From assembly GCF_009496005.1 (NCBI RefSeq), contig NZ_WIBF01000006.1, forward strand, positions 124,001 to 188,000: a stretch of DNA of 64,000 bases, read 5' to 3'. Shown piece after piece: positions 27,288 through 35,760 of this stretch (position 1 is its first letter; the number at the start of each line of letters is the position of its first letter). The DNA comes from Tritonibacter litoralis (GTDB lineage Bacteria > Pseudomonadota > Alphaproteobacteria > Rhodobacterales > Rhodobacteraceae). Under the pieces are notes generated by a model, which worked only from the letters and a program-made list of their open reading frames with translations, ran no database searches and was not told the DNA's origin. The position numbers were made by a program, and so were the translations under genes.

Positions 27288-28114
27288 ACGGTCTGGCCAT
27301 TTCGTCTGACGCTCTTTCTGCGTACCTGCGAAACATTATGCAGTGCAGCTCAATGCGCCAAATCGCGGCGCAGGATGGTTGCCAGCCTTCTACAGTCCTG
27401 CGCCGGATACGCAGGGTGGAAGATCTGCGCGACATTCCCGAATGGGACCATATACTTTCAGCGGTGGAGGATCATCTCGGCACTGAGCAAAGTCCCGATT
27501 TCTCAAAGATCGACCGGCAAACGGTACTAACAGCCCTGAACCTCACCGCCAGACGCGTTGAGCGTGAATTCAAAGGTGCTTTTGAAGCGCTTGCGGACTT
27601 GGATTGTTTCCTTTTGTGCGGGGATTTCCCAAAGGCAGCGGTCATTCATGGGGAGAAGACAGTGGGTTCAATGCCCCGTGTTGTCTTGTTGGCCGCGCTC
27701 GCGTTTGGCTGGCTGACCCTGTTGGCAGGAAGCACAGACAAAATGCGCTGCTACAAGCCGACCACGGCAGCGCCCGGATGCACTCAAATGTTAGCTCAAA
27801 TTCCGCAATTCAGCGCCTTAGAAGTTCTGCACAAGCGCAATCCTGAATTGGTGACCATCGAACACCTGAGCACAGGCAAGTCCTTTCAAGTGGCTTACCT
27901 GATGCGCGGTGCCACCACCGGTGAGACCTATCGCAAAACCACGGCCCATATCCCACCGAGGTTGTTGTGTATTCTTGAGGAAGTGTGCGGCAAAGGCGCT
28001 GGTTTTGAAGCTGTTGAACGCAAGATGAACCTGCCCGCCCGATCTGCAAAGGTGCTTGCGGTCGCGGCGTTGGAAGTTTTCGCACACCCTGCGCAGCCTT
28101 CTATTGAACCATAA
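27284..28114 (+). CDS. DUF6456-like helix-turn-helix protein
   Basis: 276 residues, starting within the methyltransferase stop. The N-terminal segment SMRQIAAQDGCQPSTVLRRIRRVEDLRDIP (about 23-52) matches the resolvase-like HTH of DUF6456 proteins found throughout Rhodobacterales. The C-terminal segment GFEAVERKMNLPARSAKVLAVAALEVFA fits the end of that domain. A hydrophobic stretch lies at about 131-148. A phage copy next to a CcrM-order methyltransferase suggests interference with host cell-cycle or GTA control, which is speculation. Confidence 0.55.
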   Translation: MNGLAISSDALSAYLRNIMQCSSMRQIAAQDGCQPSTVLRRIRRVEDLRDIPEWDHILSAVEDHLGTEQSPDFSKIDRQTVLTALNLTARRVEREFKGAFEALADLDCFLLCGDFPKAAVIHGEKTVGSMPRVVLLAALAFGWLTLLAGSTDKMRCYKPTTAAPGCTQMLAQIPQFSALEVLHKRNPELVTIEHLSTGKSFQVAYLMRGATTGETYRKTTAHIPPRLLCILEEVCGKGAGFEAVERKMNLPARSAKVLAVAALEVFAHPAQPSIEP

Positions 28115-28353
28115 TGCGCCCCCTGACCCCCAAATGTGAGGTCTGTGGCGGGCTCAAACCCACACGCGGCGTTGGCTTCCCTCTACTCCGCCCACCGGCC
28201 CCAGACCTCCCCCACCGCTTGCGTGGCGCAGTCCTGTGGATCTGCGACAGCACCCGCTGTGACCGCATCGCACAAATGCGCGCCCGCAAGGCCGCTGCGG
28301 CTGAAGGTGTGGAACTCACAACCTTTGACCGCGTTCACATCGTCACCCCTTGA
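28114..28353 (+). CDS. Small zinc-finger-like phage protein
   Basis: 79 residues, overlapping the previous stop (TAATG). Cysteines occur as CEVC (residues 8-11) and as C-x4-C (ICDSTRC, about 44-49), with basic linkers, as in small metal-binding phage proteins. Function unknown. Confidence 0.6.
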   Translation: MRPLTPKCEVCGGLKPTRGVGFPLLRPPAPDLPHRLRGAVLWICDSTRCDRIAQMRARKAAAAEGVELTTFDRVHIVTP

Positions 28354-28381
28354 AGCTCACCCCAACAGAAAGGGAACTACT

Positions 28382-28657
28382 ATGGCTGTAAATGTAGACA
28401 TTCAGATCCGATGCCGAGGTAATCACGACGCCATTTCAATGCACTTGCGCCCGGCCCAAAACGGCTTTGTTGCGGCCTTCGAAATGGGACGCAATCGGGA
28501 TGATTACGGTTTCAGATCCGATTCATCAGAGCTTGTGGCAACCAGCCCCGCCGCAATCAAGCGGGCGGTCATGGCTGAGTTTGAACGCCGTCTTGATACC
28601 CAGCTTGCCGAATTGAAGGGCAGCAAGCCTGACAACAAGGCCGGGGGCGCAAAATGA
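28382..28657 (+). CDS. Phage hypothetical protein
   Basis: 91 residues from ATG 28382 after AAGGGAA. The first half is predicted strand-rich (VNVDIQIRCRGNHDAISMHL) and the second helical with a basic tail. It overlaps the HD phosphohydrolase start by four bases. No family recognised. Confidence 0.55.
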   Translation: MAVNVDIQIRCRGNHDAISMHLRPAQNGFVAAFEMGRNRDDYGFRSDSSELVATSPAAIKRAVMAEFERRLDTQLAELKGSKPDNKAGGAK

Positions 28658-29259
28658 GTGATTTCAAAAGCACCCAGAGCACCGTTCATGATGCCGCGAT
28701 CTGGACGGGCACTTGTTACATGGATTTGCTTGACCCAAATCCTGCCGAGATCCACCTAACAGACATAGCCCGCGCCCTGTCTCGCCTTGCCCGCTTCAAT
28801 GGTTTTGGCCGCGCGTTCTATTCTGTGGCTGAGCATTCCGTTTGGTGTGTGCGCGTATTTGAGGTGCACGCGGCAGGTGATATCTATTCCGATCCGGTCT
28901 TACGCGACATTGCACGTGATATCCTCTTGCACGATGCACCCGAGGCGTATCTTGGGGACGTGACAAGCCCACTCAAGGCGCACCTTCCAGACTACCAGCG
29001 CCTTGAAACCCGCATGGCCGCTGCAATCGCCGCACGCTTTAACTTGACGGGCAGCGCCCCGGAATGGGTCAAGCGCTGTGATCGCGAAATGCTGGCGATT
29101 GAAAAGGCCGATCTACTGCCAACCGCAGGGCCGTGGCCGGTGGATGGCTTGGAATACCCACCCAATATCTCGCCACTACACCTGACCCCAAGCCAAGCGG
29201 AAAACTTCTTTCTACAGGAAGCGCAAAAGCTCGGTTTCGACACGCGAGCCGGGGGCTAA
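28654..29259 (+). CDS. HD-domain phosphohydrolase (YfbR/DatZ-like nucleotidase)
   Basis: 201 residues. The metal site of the HD superfamily is visible as His in VAEHSVW (about 67), the HD pair in LLHDAPEAYLGD (about 94-95) and an Asp in REMLAIEKADLL (about 152). The DIARALSRLARFNGF...YSVAEHS pattern is that of phage nucleotidases such as DatZ, which removes dATP in diaminopurine phages, and of bacterial 5'-deoxynucleotidases. It lies just before the primase. No purZ-like gene is present. Confidence 0.85.
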   Translation: MSDFKSTQSTVHDAAIWTGTCYMDLLDPNPAEIHLTDIARALSRLARFNGFGRAFYSVAEHSVWCVRVFEVHAAGDIYSDPVLRDIARDILLHDAPEAYLGDVTSPLKAHLPDYQRLETRMAAAIAARFNLTGSAPEWVKRCDREMLAIEKADLLPTAGPWPVDGLEYPPNISPLHLTPSQAENFFLQEAQKLGFDTRAGG

Positions 29260-29263
29260 ACGC

Positions 29264-30457
29264 ATGGCTCTTTCGGATGAGGTCAAAGCCCGGGTTTCGC
29301 TGCGCGAAATTGTAGAGCAAACGGTGACGTGGGATCGGCGCAAGAGCAACCCCGCGCGCGGGGAGTATTGGGCACCCTGCCCGTTCCACGGTGAAAAGAC
29401 AGCCTCTTTTCACATCACAGAACCCAAGGGGCACGGCGGGCAGTTTTACTGTTTCGGCTGCGGGTCCAAAGGCTCGGTCATTGATTTCATCATGGCCCGC
29501 GACTCCATTCCCTTCACAGCCGCTGTGCGCGCGTTGGCGGATCACGGCAATATTGATCGCACAGCAGATCCCGCCCGCATCGCCCGCTTTAAGGCTGAGT
29601 CCGAGGCACGCCAACAAAAGGCAGAGGATGAGGCAAAGGAACTGGCAGAGCGGGGCGTTACGCAGGCGTCCCGCATCTGGCGGGCATCGCTTGCCGATCA
29701 CCCGACGCTCATCACCTACCTCGAGCAAGGCCGGGGTGTAAGTGTTGCCGCACTTGGCGGTATCCCCCCAACGCTACGCCTGCACCCGGATTTGCCATGT
29801 TATGAGGGCGACGGCGGCAAACGCCCCCGGATCGTGCATCGCGGCCCCGCCATGGTTGGCTTTATCGGTCGTGACCGGTTGGTTGGCGTCCACCTTACGT
29901 GGGTTGATCCCGTCAATCCAGCATTGGGCCGGGCGCGTTTTGCGAATGGCATCAAGGTGCCCAAGAAATTCAAGGGCCGCACCGGCGAAATCTGGGGGCA
30001 GCCGGTGGTGCTTTCAAAACCTGAGGGCACACTTGTTGTTGCGGGTGAGGGCATTGAAACCACACTGGCGGTGCAATCTGCCACGCTTGTAAAAAATCCG
30101 GGCTTTGAGGGGCGATTTGAGGCGGCGCTTTCGCTGGGTGCCTTGTGTGGCCCTGAGGCCAAGACCGGTGCTCGACGCGGCAAGAGCGCGCGCACCGGCA
30201 AAACACTGCCCTCCCCCATCCCAGACCTTGAGTCCCCGCGCCCCGGTTGGCTCCCCCCGGCGGGCGTCACCCGCGCAACAATCCTTGCCGACCCAAGCAC
30301 CAAGTGCCCCGAAAGCGCCCGCCTCAACGCAGAGCGCGCCGAGGCAAAAGCAGCACACCATTGCCCCCACGGCGCGCGCCTCGCCATCCCGCGCGGGCAA
30401 TGGGATCACAATGACGATTTTGCAGATCTAGCCAAGAAAGGTGAACTCAATGCCTGA
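29264..30457 (+). CDS. DNA primase, CHC2 zinc finger plus Toprim
   Basis: 397 residues. A zinc-ribbon of the CHC2 type is seen in CPFHGEKTASF...FYCFGCGSKGSVIDFI (about 39-75). A linker and a C-terminal Toprim-like domain (about 170-310) follow, with the acidic segment VVAGEGIETTLAVQS. It makes primers for phage DNA replication, probably with the D5-type helicase encoded downstream. It lacks a helicase domain of its own. Confidence 0.88.
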   Translation: MALSDEVKARVSLREIVEQTVTWDRRKSNPARGEYWAPCPFHGEKTASFHITEPKGHGGQFYCFGCGSKGSVIDFIMARDSIPFTAAVRALADHGNIDRTADPARIARFKAESEARQQKAEDEAKELAERGVTQASRIWRASLADHPTLITYLEQGRGVSVAALGGIPPTLRLHPDLPCYEGDGGKRPRIVHRGPAMVGFIGRDRLVGVHLTWVDPVNPALGRARFANGIKVPKKFKGRTGEIWGQPVVLSKPEGTLVVAGEGIETTLAVQSATLVKNPGFEGRFEAALSLGALCGPEAKTGARRGKSARTGKTLPSPIPDLESPRPGWLPPAGVTRATILADPSTKCPESARLNAERAEAKAAHHCPHGARLAIPRGQWDHNDDFADLAKKGELNA

Positions 30458-31157
30458 TACCTCTACACGCCTCGGAATCCCGTTCCTGCAGGCCGCTCAA
30501 GCGCAAAAGCATGTGACCGTTAATGAGGCACTGACCACGCTGGATGCGCTCACAAATATGGTGTTGCAGTCCATTTCCACCGCGACCCCACCTGCCATGC
30601 CAGAAGAAAGCCAGTGTTATTTTGTGCCCGACAGCCCAACCGGCGATTGGGCAAATGAAGCGGGAAAAATCGCGCATGTCTTTAATGGCGGCTGGCGTTT
30701 TGTCACGCCGTTGACCGGCATGCGTGCTTGGCTTGCGGATGAGGACAAGGCGGTGGTTTGGAATGGCAGCGCATGGCAGCCGATAACAACCATAAGCGCC
30801 GCCAATGGAGCCACAACTAAAACCGATGTGGTCACCGCGTCCCACACCGTTACAGCCGGGGCCACAAACGACACCGGGCTGATTATTCCTGAGCGCTCAA
30901 TCCTGTTTGCAGTTTCCGGCACGGTTTCCACCGCGTTTTCAGGGACATTGGCAAGCTTTGCGGTTGGCCTGCCCGGGCAAGAGACGCGCTTTTCCAATGG
31001 GCTTTGGATCGGGCAAGGATCAACTTTTGTTGGCCCCAGCACGCCAGAGGTCATTTGGTCTGATACCCCGGTCCGACTTTCAGCCGAGGGCGGTGATTTC
31101 ACTGGTGGTGAGATCAACCTTGCTGCCCACGTGATGCGCTTCACCGCGCCATTTTAA
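30450..31157 (+). CDS. DUF2793 domain protein
   Basis: 235 residues from ATG 30450, overlapping the primase end by eight bases. The N-terminus (TRLGIPFLQAAQAQKHVTVNEALTTLDALTNMVLQSIS) is the classic start of DUF2793, found in Rhodobacterales phage and GTA-related surface proteins. The C-terminal half is rich in strands, Gly, Thr and Ser, like a fibre or carbohydrate-binding tip. Such a structural-type gene between two replication genes is unusual. Confidence 0.8.
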   Translation: MPDTSTRLGIPFLQAAQAQKHVTVNEALTTLDALTNMVLQSISTATPPAMPEESQCYFVPDSPTGDWANEAGKIAHVFNGGWRFVTPLTGMRAWLADEDKAVVWNGSAWQPITTISAANGATTKTDVVTASHTVTAGATNDTGLIIPERSILFAVSGTVSTAFSGTLASFAVGLPGQETRFSNGLWIGQGSTFVGPSTPEVIWSDTPVRLSAEGGDFTGGEINLAAHVMRFTAPF

Positions 31158-31193
31158 TCCGCGACCGATCAACGTAATGAAGGAAAGCGCAAA

Positions 31194-31472
31194 ATGACAC
31201 CCGAAGCCCATCAAAAAGCCTCTGAACTTCTGAGCCAAATCAAAGCCATCCAGTCGGCAATTCACTACTGGACCGAGGTTATCAAATCGCCGCAGGAATG
31301 GTTGCGCAAGGGTGATGCCGCGCAGCCCAGAAGTGCTTACGAGTACCCCGACTACGCATTCCCGGCGCAAGCGACACCAACCGAGGATGAATTCAGCTCC
31401 CTCAAAACCGCAGTGCTCAAACGTCTGCGGCGCGAATATGAGCGCCTAAAAACCGAGTTTGCTGAGCTTTGA
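31194..31472 (+). CDS. Phage hypothetical protein
   Basis: 92 residues after GAAGGAAAG. Helical N- and C-terminal segments (ASELLSQIKAIQSAIHYWTEVI and FSSLKTAVLKRLRREYERLKTEF) flank a proline-rich centre. The heptad character suggests a coiled coil. No family recognised. Confidence 0.5.
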   Translation: MTPEAHQKASELLSQIKAIQSAIHYWTEVIKSPQEWLRKGDAAQPRSAYEYPDYAFPAQATPTEDEFSSLKTAVLKRLRREYERLKTEFAEL

Positions 31473-31547
31473 GCTTGAGGCTGCGGCGCGTTCCAGCGTG
31501 CCGCGTCCCTCACCGCCGAATAAAACCACAAACCGGAGGCTATACCC

Positions 31548-33215
31548 ATGGAAACAGCAGGCACTATTGTTTCCCATCAGCGCGCCACAGAATTGACGCT
31601 TGATGAGCGGCTTGAGCTTGAAATGAATGATGAAGACAATGCCGCCCGCATTCTGTCTGTCTATGGCGAGGAGTTGGTTTTTGTATCGGGCAAAGGCTGG
31701 GCGGTTTGGGATGGCACCCGGTATTCGTTCCGGTCGGGTCACCTTGCTGCGCGCGAGATCGCGCATAAATTGCGCCAACTGGTCCTTGAGGAAGCCGATT
31801 ACCTACAGCGCACCCTCAATCCCAGCGACAAGGAAATTGACGATTTTATTGAAGCAATGGCCCGCAAGCGCCCGCCCATTTTTGTGAGAACGCCAGAGGA
31901 TGCCCGCCGCATGATGGGCTTTGCGGCTTCTGCAAAGCTGCGCCAACACGCCACAAAATGCGGCAACGCGGCCAAGGTCAAAAGCGCCCTGGAGACATGC
32001 GAACACCAGCGCCGTGCCGAAGTTGAAGATATGGACGCAGACCCGTGGACATTGGTCTTGCCCAATGGCGCGCTTGACCTGCGCGCCGTGAAGGGCTGGG
32101 AAAAGCCATTGGCGGCAACTGAGGCTGAGGTGATCGCCAGCAAGATGACGTGGCTGCGGGAGACCGATCGCGCCAAGCTCCCAACAAAATGCGGCGGTGT
32201 ACTGTTTGACCCTGCCTCCACCTGCCCGGGGTGGGAAGAATTTATAGAACTCATCATCCCCGACCCCGCCACCCGCGCATGCACAAAACGCATCTTTGGC
32301 GCGTTCCTTTTTGGCGAAAACCGGGCACAGATCTGCGTTTTCTTGCGCGGCCCGGGCGGCAATGGGAAGTCCACATTGCTGAACACGCTGGCGCATGTCT
32401 TGGGGCGGCGGGACGGGTACGCCGCCACTTGCAAGGTAGAAATGTTTCTTGATACCGGCAACCAAAGCCCCTCAGGCGCGAACCCTGAGGAGGTCGATTT
32501 GCCCGGTGCCCGGGTCTATATCGCGACCGAGCCGGGCGCACGCGATGTTTTGAGTGCAAAGAAGGTCAAAGGGCTTACGGGCGGTGACCGCCGCATGAGC
32601 CGGGGCAATTATCAAGACCCGTTTTTCTGGACCCCAACCGGCATCCCGGTCGTATCAATCAACAGAACGCCCAAGATCAAAGATGAGGATGAGGGCACAA
32701 AGCGGCGCTTGGTCTTTATCCCTTTTGACGTGAACTTGCGCGCCCTGCCGCCCGAAAAACAGCGCTCTCAGGGTGAGGTTGAGGCGGAATTGCGCGAGGA
32801 AGGAAGCGGAATTTTGAACTGGCTGATTGAAGGCTTTCAAGAGTTTATGCAACGCGGCATTGATCTGCCCGAACCTATGACCCGGCTGAAAGAGCAACTG
32901 CTTGAAGCGGCTGACCCTGTGGGGGTTTTCCTTGAGGAAATGACCACGAAAGAGACCAAAGGCCGCCTGTCTGTCAGCGACTTCTACAAGGTGCATGAGG
33001 CATGGTGTGAACAAGAGGGCCGCCAGCTTTACCAAATGAAGACCGTGGGTGACATCATGGTTGAAAAGGGCTTTGAGCGTGGCCCGGTGCGCGGTCGCTC
33101 GCATTGGAAGGGCTTGGAATGGAGCGTTGCCGCTGCCGATTTGGTGGAACGTGAAACCGGTGTGCGGATCAGCACAGCACGCGACGTGAGCGATGATAAC
33201 CCACCGCCGTTTTGA
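31548..33215 (+). CDS. P4/D5-type primase-helicase
   Basis: 555 residues. A D5 N-terminal region (about 60-230) precedes an SF3-like helicase ATPase domain with Walker A GPGGNGKST (about 268-276). Family features include YIATEPGARDVLSAKKVKGLTGGDRRMSRGNYQDPFFWTPTGIPVVSINRTPKIKDEDEGTKRRL. It unwinds the phage origin. With the separate CHC2-Toprim protein upstream, the primase and helicase parts are split between two genes. A repeat-rich non-coding region that may be the origin follows. Confidence 0.9.
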   Translation: METAGTIVSHQRATELTLDERLELEMNDEDNAARILSVYGEELVFVSGKGWAVWDGTRYSFRSGHLAAREIAHKLRQLVLEEADYLQRTLNPSDKEIDDFIEAMARKRPPIFVRTPEDARRMMGFAASAKLRQHATKCGNAAKVKSALETCEHQRRAEVEDMDADPWTLVLPNGALDLRAVKGWEKPLAATEAEVIASKMTWLRETDRAKLPTKCGGVLFDPASTCPGWEEFIELIIPDPATRACTKRIFGAFLFGENRAQICVFLRGPGGNGKSTLLNTLAHVLGRRDGYAATCKVEMFLDTGNQSPSGANPEEVDLPGARVYIATEPGARDVLSAKKVKGLTGGDRRMSRGNYQDPFFWTPTGIPVVSINRTPKIKDEDEGTKRRLVFIPFDVNLRALPPEKQRSQGEVEAELREEGSGILNWLIEGFQEFMQRGIDLPEPMTRLKEQLLEAADPVGVFLEEMTTKETKGRLSVSDFYKVHEAWCEQEGRQLYQMKTVGDIMVEKGFERGPVRGRSHWKGLEWSVAAADLVERETGVRISTARDVSDDNPPPF

Positions 33216-33557
33216 CCGCCTTTATCCCTCCCCGCGCACGTCACCTCCCCGCCCCGCGCCCCGGGTGAGGGGGTGAAAAAAGGTCACCCCGAATGAGAAA
33301 CAGGGCGTGGGGAAAGCGGCCCCCGCCGTGGTCCGGCGGGGAAGGGATATGCGAAAACGGCAAATTTTGAAAACTTACCTCACCCTCTTCACCACAAGGT
33401 CACCCTCTTTTTCTCTTATAAGTAATTGAAATTATTGGGTGTGGTGAAGAGGGTGAAGAGGGTGAGTGTCGCGCTATATGGGCGAATTTGTCTTGTAGCC
33501 GAAAAAATAGAAATCAATGGGGGTTGGTTCACCCATCCCACCCGGAAAAGGGCAAGT
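33216..33557. other. Non-coding repeat region, possible replication origin
   Basis: This gap contains several GGGTGA-type elements. A hairpin (CCCCGCCG with CGGCGGGG, 33321-33341) is followed by an inverted repeat of 17 bp: 33379-33396 and 33440-33456. The right arm repeats GAAGAGGGTGA in tandem (33446-33456 and 33455-33465). An A+T-rich stretch lies between the arms. Position directly after the helicase gene and the iteron-like units suggest an origin, but an operator array is equally possible. Confidence 0.45.
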
Positions 33558-34211
33558 ATGATGGCCAGAAAAGGTAAGAAGCGTCCAGCACCCAAAGTCA
33601 CGCTACCACCGTTTACGTGGGACACCGAAGCCACTTTGTCTGATGGTGGCACATACAACCTAGCGCGCCCGGCTGTTAGGCAGGACAACATTGAAACGCT
33701 TGGCGTAGAGGATGATCGCATCGTGTCGCACCGTGCGCGCGTGTGGCGTGTCAAGCAACCCCCGGTCTTGCGCATCCTGAACCCAGCCGCAAAGGCCGCT
33801 GTGCTGGATTACGTGGACGTGTTCGAAACGGTGCATTCCTCAGGTGGCACCAGTGACCCTACAGGTGGGGGTGGCGGTGGGGCTGGTGCGCGCGGCCCCA
33901 GCCTCCGTGCCATCACCGCCGCAGAACGCCTGCGCACAATGCACACGGCACTTGAGGGGGGTGAAATGATAGTGCCAATCAAGGACGCGCAACGCCAAAG
34001 GCGTGGCCCGCGCACAGCCCGCATTGCGTTACGCCAGCTTGTACAGTGGGCCGCCATCGACGAAATGAACGGTGCGGAGATCCTGAAAAAAGCAGGTGCT
34101 GCGCCTTCAAATGAGATCGCACAAGATGCCGTTACGGTTGCGGTTGCTGAGATCGGAACCCGCCTTGCGGTCTGTTGCGGTTATATGCCCGCCGCAGAAC
34201 TCACTTGCTGA
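33558..34211 (+). CDS. Phage hypothetical protein
   Basis: 217 residues from ATG 33558 after AAAAGGG. Features are a basic start (MMARKGKKRPAPK), a poly-Gly run around residues 99-105, and a helical C-terminal half (TAAERLRTMHTALEGG, RIALRQLVQWAAIDEMNGAEILKKAG). No family recognised. Being between replication and packaging genes, it may be a late regulator, which is inference. Confidence 0.6.
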   Translation: MMARKGKKRPAPKVTLPPFTWDTEATLSDGGTYNLARPAVRQDNIETLGVEDDRIVSHRARVWRVKQPPVLRILNPAAKAAVLDYVDVFETVHSSGGTSDPTGGGGGGAGARGPSLRAITAAERLRTMHTALEGGEMIVPIKDAQRQRRGPRTARIALRQLVQWAAIDEMNGAEILKKAGAAPSNEIAQDAVTVAVAEIGTRLAVCCGYMPAAELTC

Positions 34212-34362
34212 AAAAACGCAACGGCCCGTAGGCTTGAGATATAACCCTTGGCATCGTCAAAGAGGTGCGAGAGGCGATCAGCAACAGCGCTAGCCCTCTT
34301 GGAGACACCCCCAAGTCACCGGTGGCGCAATCACAGGTTGGTCAAGCTGGTCAAACCGGGGC

Positions 34363-34992
34363 TTGGGGGTTTGGGTAAGAGAGGCGCCCGCCTTGGATCT
34401 GAGAATTAAAAACAACATCAGGGAATTTCGGCGTGGCCTCAATGATGTGGCACAGCGCCAAATCCCATTCGCGCTAAGTCTCGCGATCAACGATGTGTTG
34501 AATGAAATCCGCAAGAATTGGGAAAAGCGCTTGCGCCGCGCGATTGATCGCCCCACCCCATTCACCTTGAGGGCCTTTTCAGTGCGCCGTGCAAGCAAAC
34601 GCACACTCACCGGCACGGTGTTTGCAAAGGCCATACAGGGCGAATATCTCAAACACCTTGAAGATGGTGGCGACCGCAGACCTGCGCGCCGGGCCATCCT
34701 TGTGCCGGTGGGCCAGCGGCTCAATAAATACGGGAACATGCCACGGGGCGCGGTTGGCCGTACCCTCAACAGCCAGAAGGTTTTCAGCGGAAAACCCAAA
34801 GGGCACCGCCGGGCTGGCATCTGGCAGCGCAATAAGCGCAATGGCTCGCTGAAACTCTTGATCCACTACGCTGACCGCGCGCGCTATGCGCCGCGCTTAA
34901 AGCTGGTGATGGGGGCCGCAAAGACTGCCACAGCCCGAATGCCCTCAGCAATGCTCAAGGCAATGCGCAAAGCGGTAGGAAGTGCCCGATAG
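34363..34992 (+). CDS. Tail-completion-like protein (possible gpZ analogue)
   Basis: Up to 209 residues; the start is uncertain (TTG 34363 or TTG 34393). The centre carries RQIPFALSLAINDVLNEIRK then DRPTPFTLRAFSVRRASKRTLTGTV and YLKHLEDGGDR. This pattern is common to phage structural proteins encoded near head-tail joining genes. It is displaced here to before the terminase genes. The gpZ-like assignment is tentative. Confidence 0.55.
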   Translation: MGVWVREAPALDLRIKNNIREFRRGLNDVAQRQIPFALSLAINDVLNEIRKNWEKRLRRAIDRPTPFTLRAFSVRRASKRTLTGTVFAKAIQGEYLKHLEDGGDRRPARRAILVPVGQRLNKYGNMPRGAVGRTLNSQKVFSGKPKGHRRAGIWQRNKRNGSLKLLIHYADRARYAPRLKLVMGAAKTATARMPSAMLKAMRKAVGSAR

Positions 34993-35118
34993 GTTCTTTC
35001 CAGCCGCACGCCACATGGGTAATTCGCGCGCATGTGTGATTTGTGACTTTCTGTTTCTGGGCAACTTGCACTTTGGGTTGTGGTTGTTGTTTTTCCATTC
35101 GGTAAAGGACGGTTTGCA

Positions 35119-35760
35119 ATGACAGATCAGACGCAAGATCTGCGCGAACTAACCAGCGTTGAGGTCGAACTTGTAGAAACCCACCCGCTGCCCGAAGGGG
35201 TGCCCGACGCTTTGGTGAATAAAGCACAGCTTGAGGTTGGGCTTGGCGTATCTGGCACCACAATTTCAAACTGGTTGCGCCGTCCAGACAATCCTTTGCC
35301 CTTTGAAGATGCTGGAACAAATGGGCGCTCCTATCAATTCCGCCTCTCTGTAGCATTCGCTTGGATGAAGGCAATGCGGGCTGAGGAAGAAAGCGCCAAG
35401 GCGGCAGGTGATGCCGCCACCGCCCAACTTTCCATGGCCCTGCTGGGTGGCGAGTCTGCTGCTGGGTCATCTGGGAAAATGAGCCTTTCAGATCAGCGCA
35501 AACTCATTGAACTTGAGGCGTTGCGGCGTGTTGAAGCGACCAACCGGCGCGAGCTTGTGTGGATGGATGACGTTGTGGCGGCGTTTGAGGCTTACAACGA
35601 AACGGTGCGCGATGCGCTTGATGCGCTGCCCGACAAATTGGCACGTGCCCTTGGCCTTGAGGGGCGTGACTTAGAAAAAGTCGAACGTGTTTGTGATGAC
35701 GTGCTTGAGGGCGCGGAAAGCAAAATCGGGGAGTTAATCGACAATGGCGAAAGCGAATGA
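35119..35760 (+). CDS. Terminase small subunit, Nu1-like
   Basis: 213 residues from ATG 35119. The N-terminal region holds an HTH (KAQLEVGLGVSGTTISNWLRRPDNPLPFEDAG, about 40-72), as in lambda Nu1, which binds the cos or pac site. The C-terminal region is helical for contact with the large subunit. It overlaps the large-subunit start by 17 bases. Confidence 0.82.
   Translation: MTDQTQDLRELTSVEVELVETHPLPEGVPDALVNKAQLEVGLGVSGTTISNWLRRPDNPLPFEDAGTNGRSYQFRLSVAFAWMKAMRAEEESAKAAGDAATAQLSMALLGGESAAGSSGKMSLSDQRKLIELEALRRVEATNRRELVWMDDVVAAFEAYNETVRDALDALPDKLARALGLEGRDLEKVERVCDDVLEGAESKIGELIDNGESE

Noticed and set aside
34282-34377. Small frame just before the gpZ-like gene
   Set aside because: Fewer than 40 codons with only a weakly placed GTG start; not enough to support a gene.
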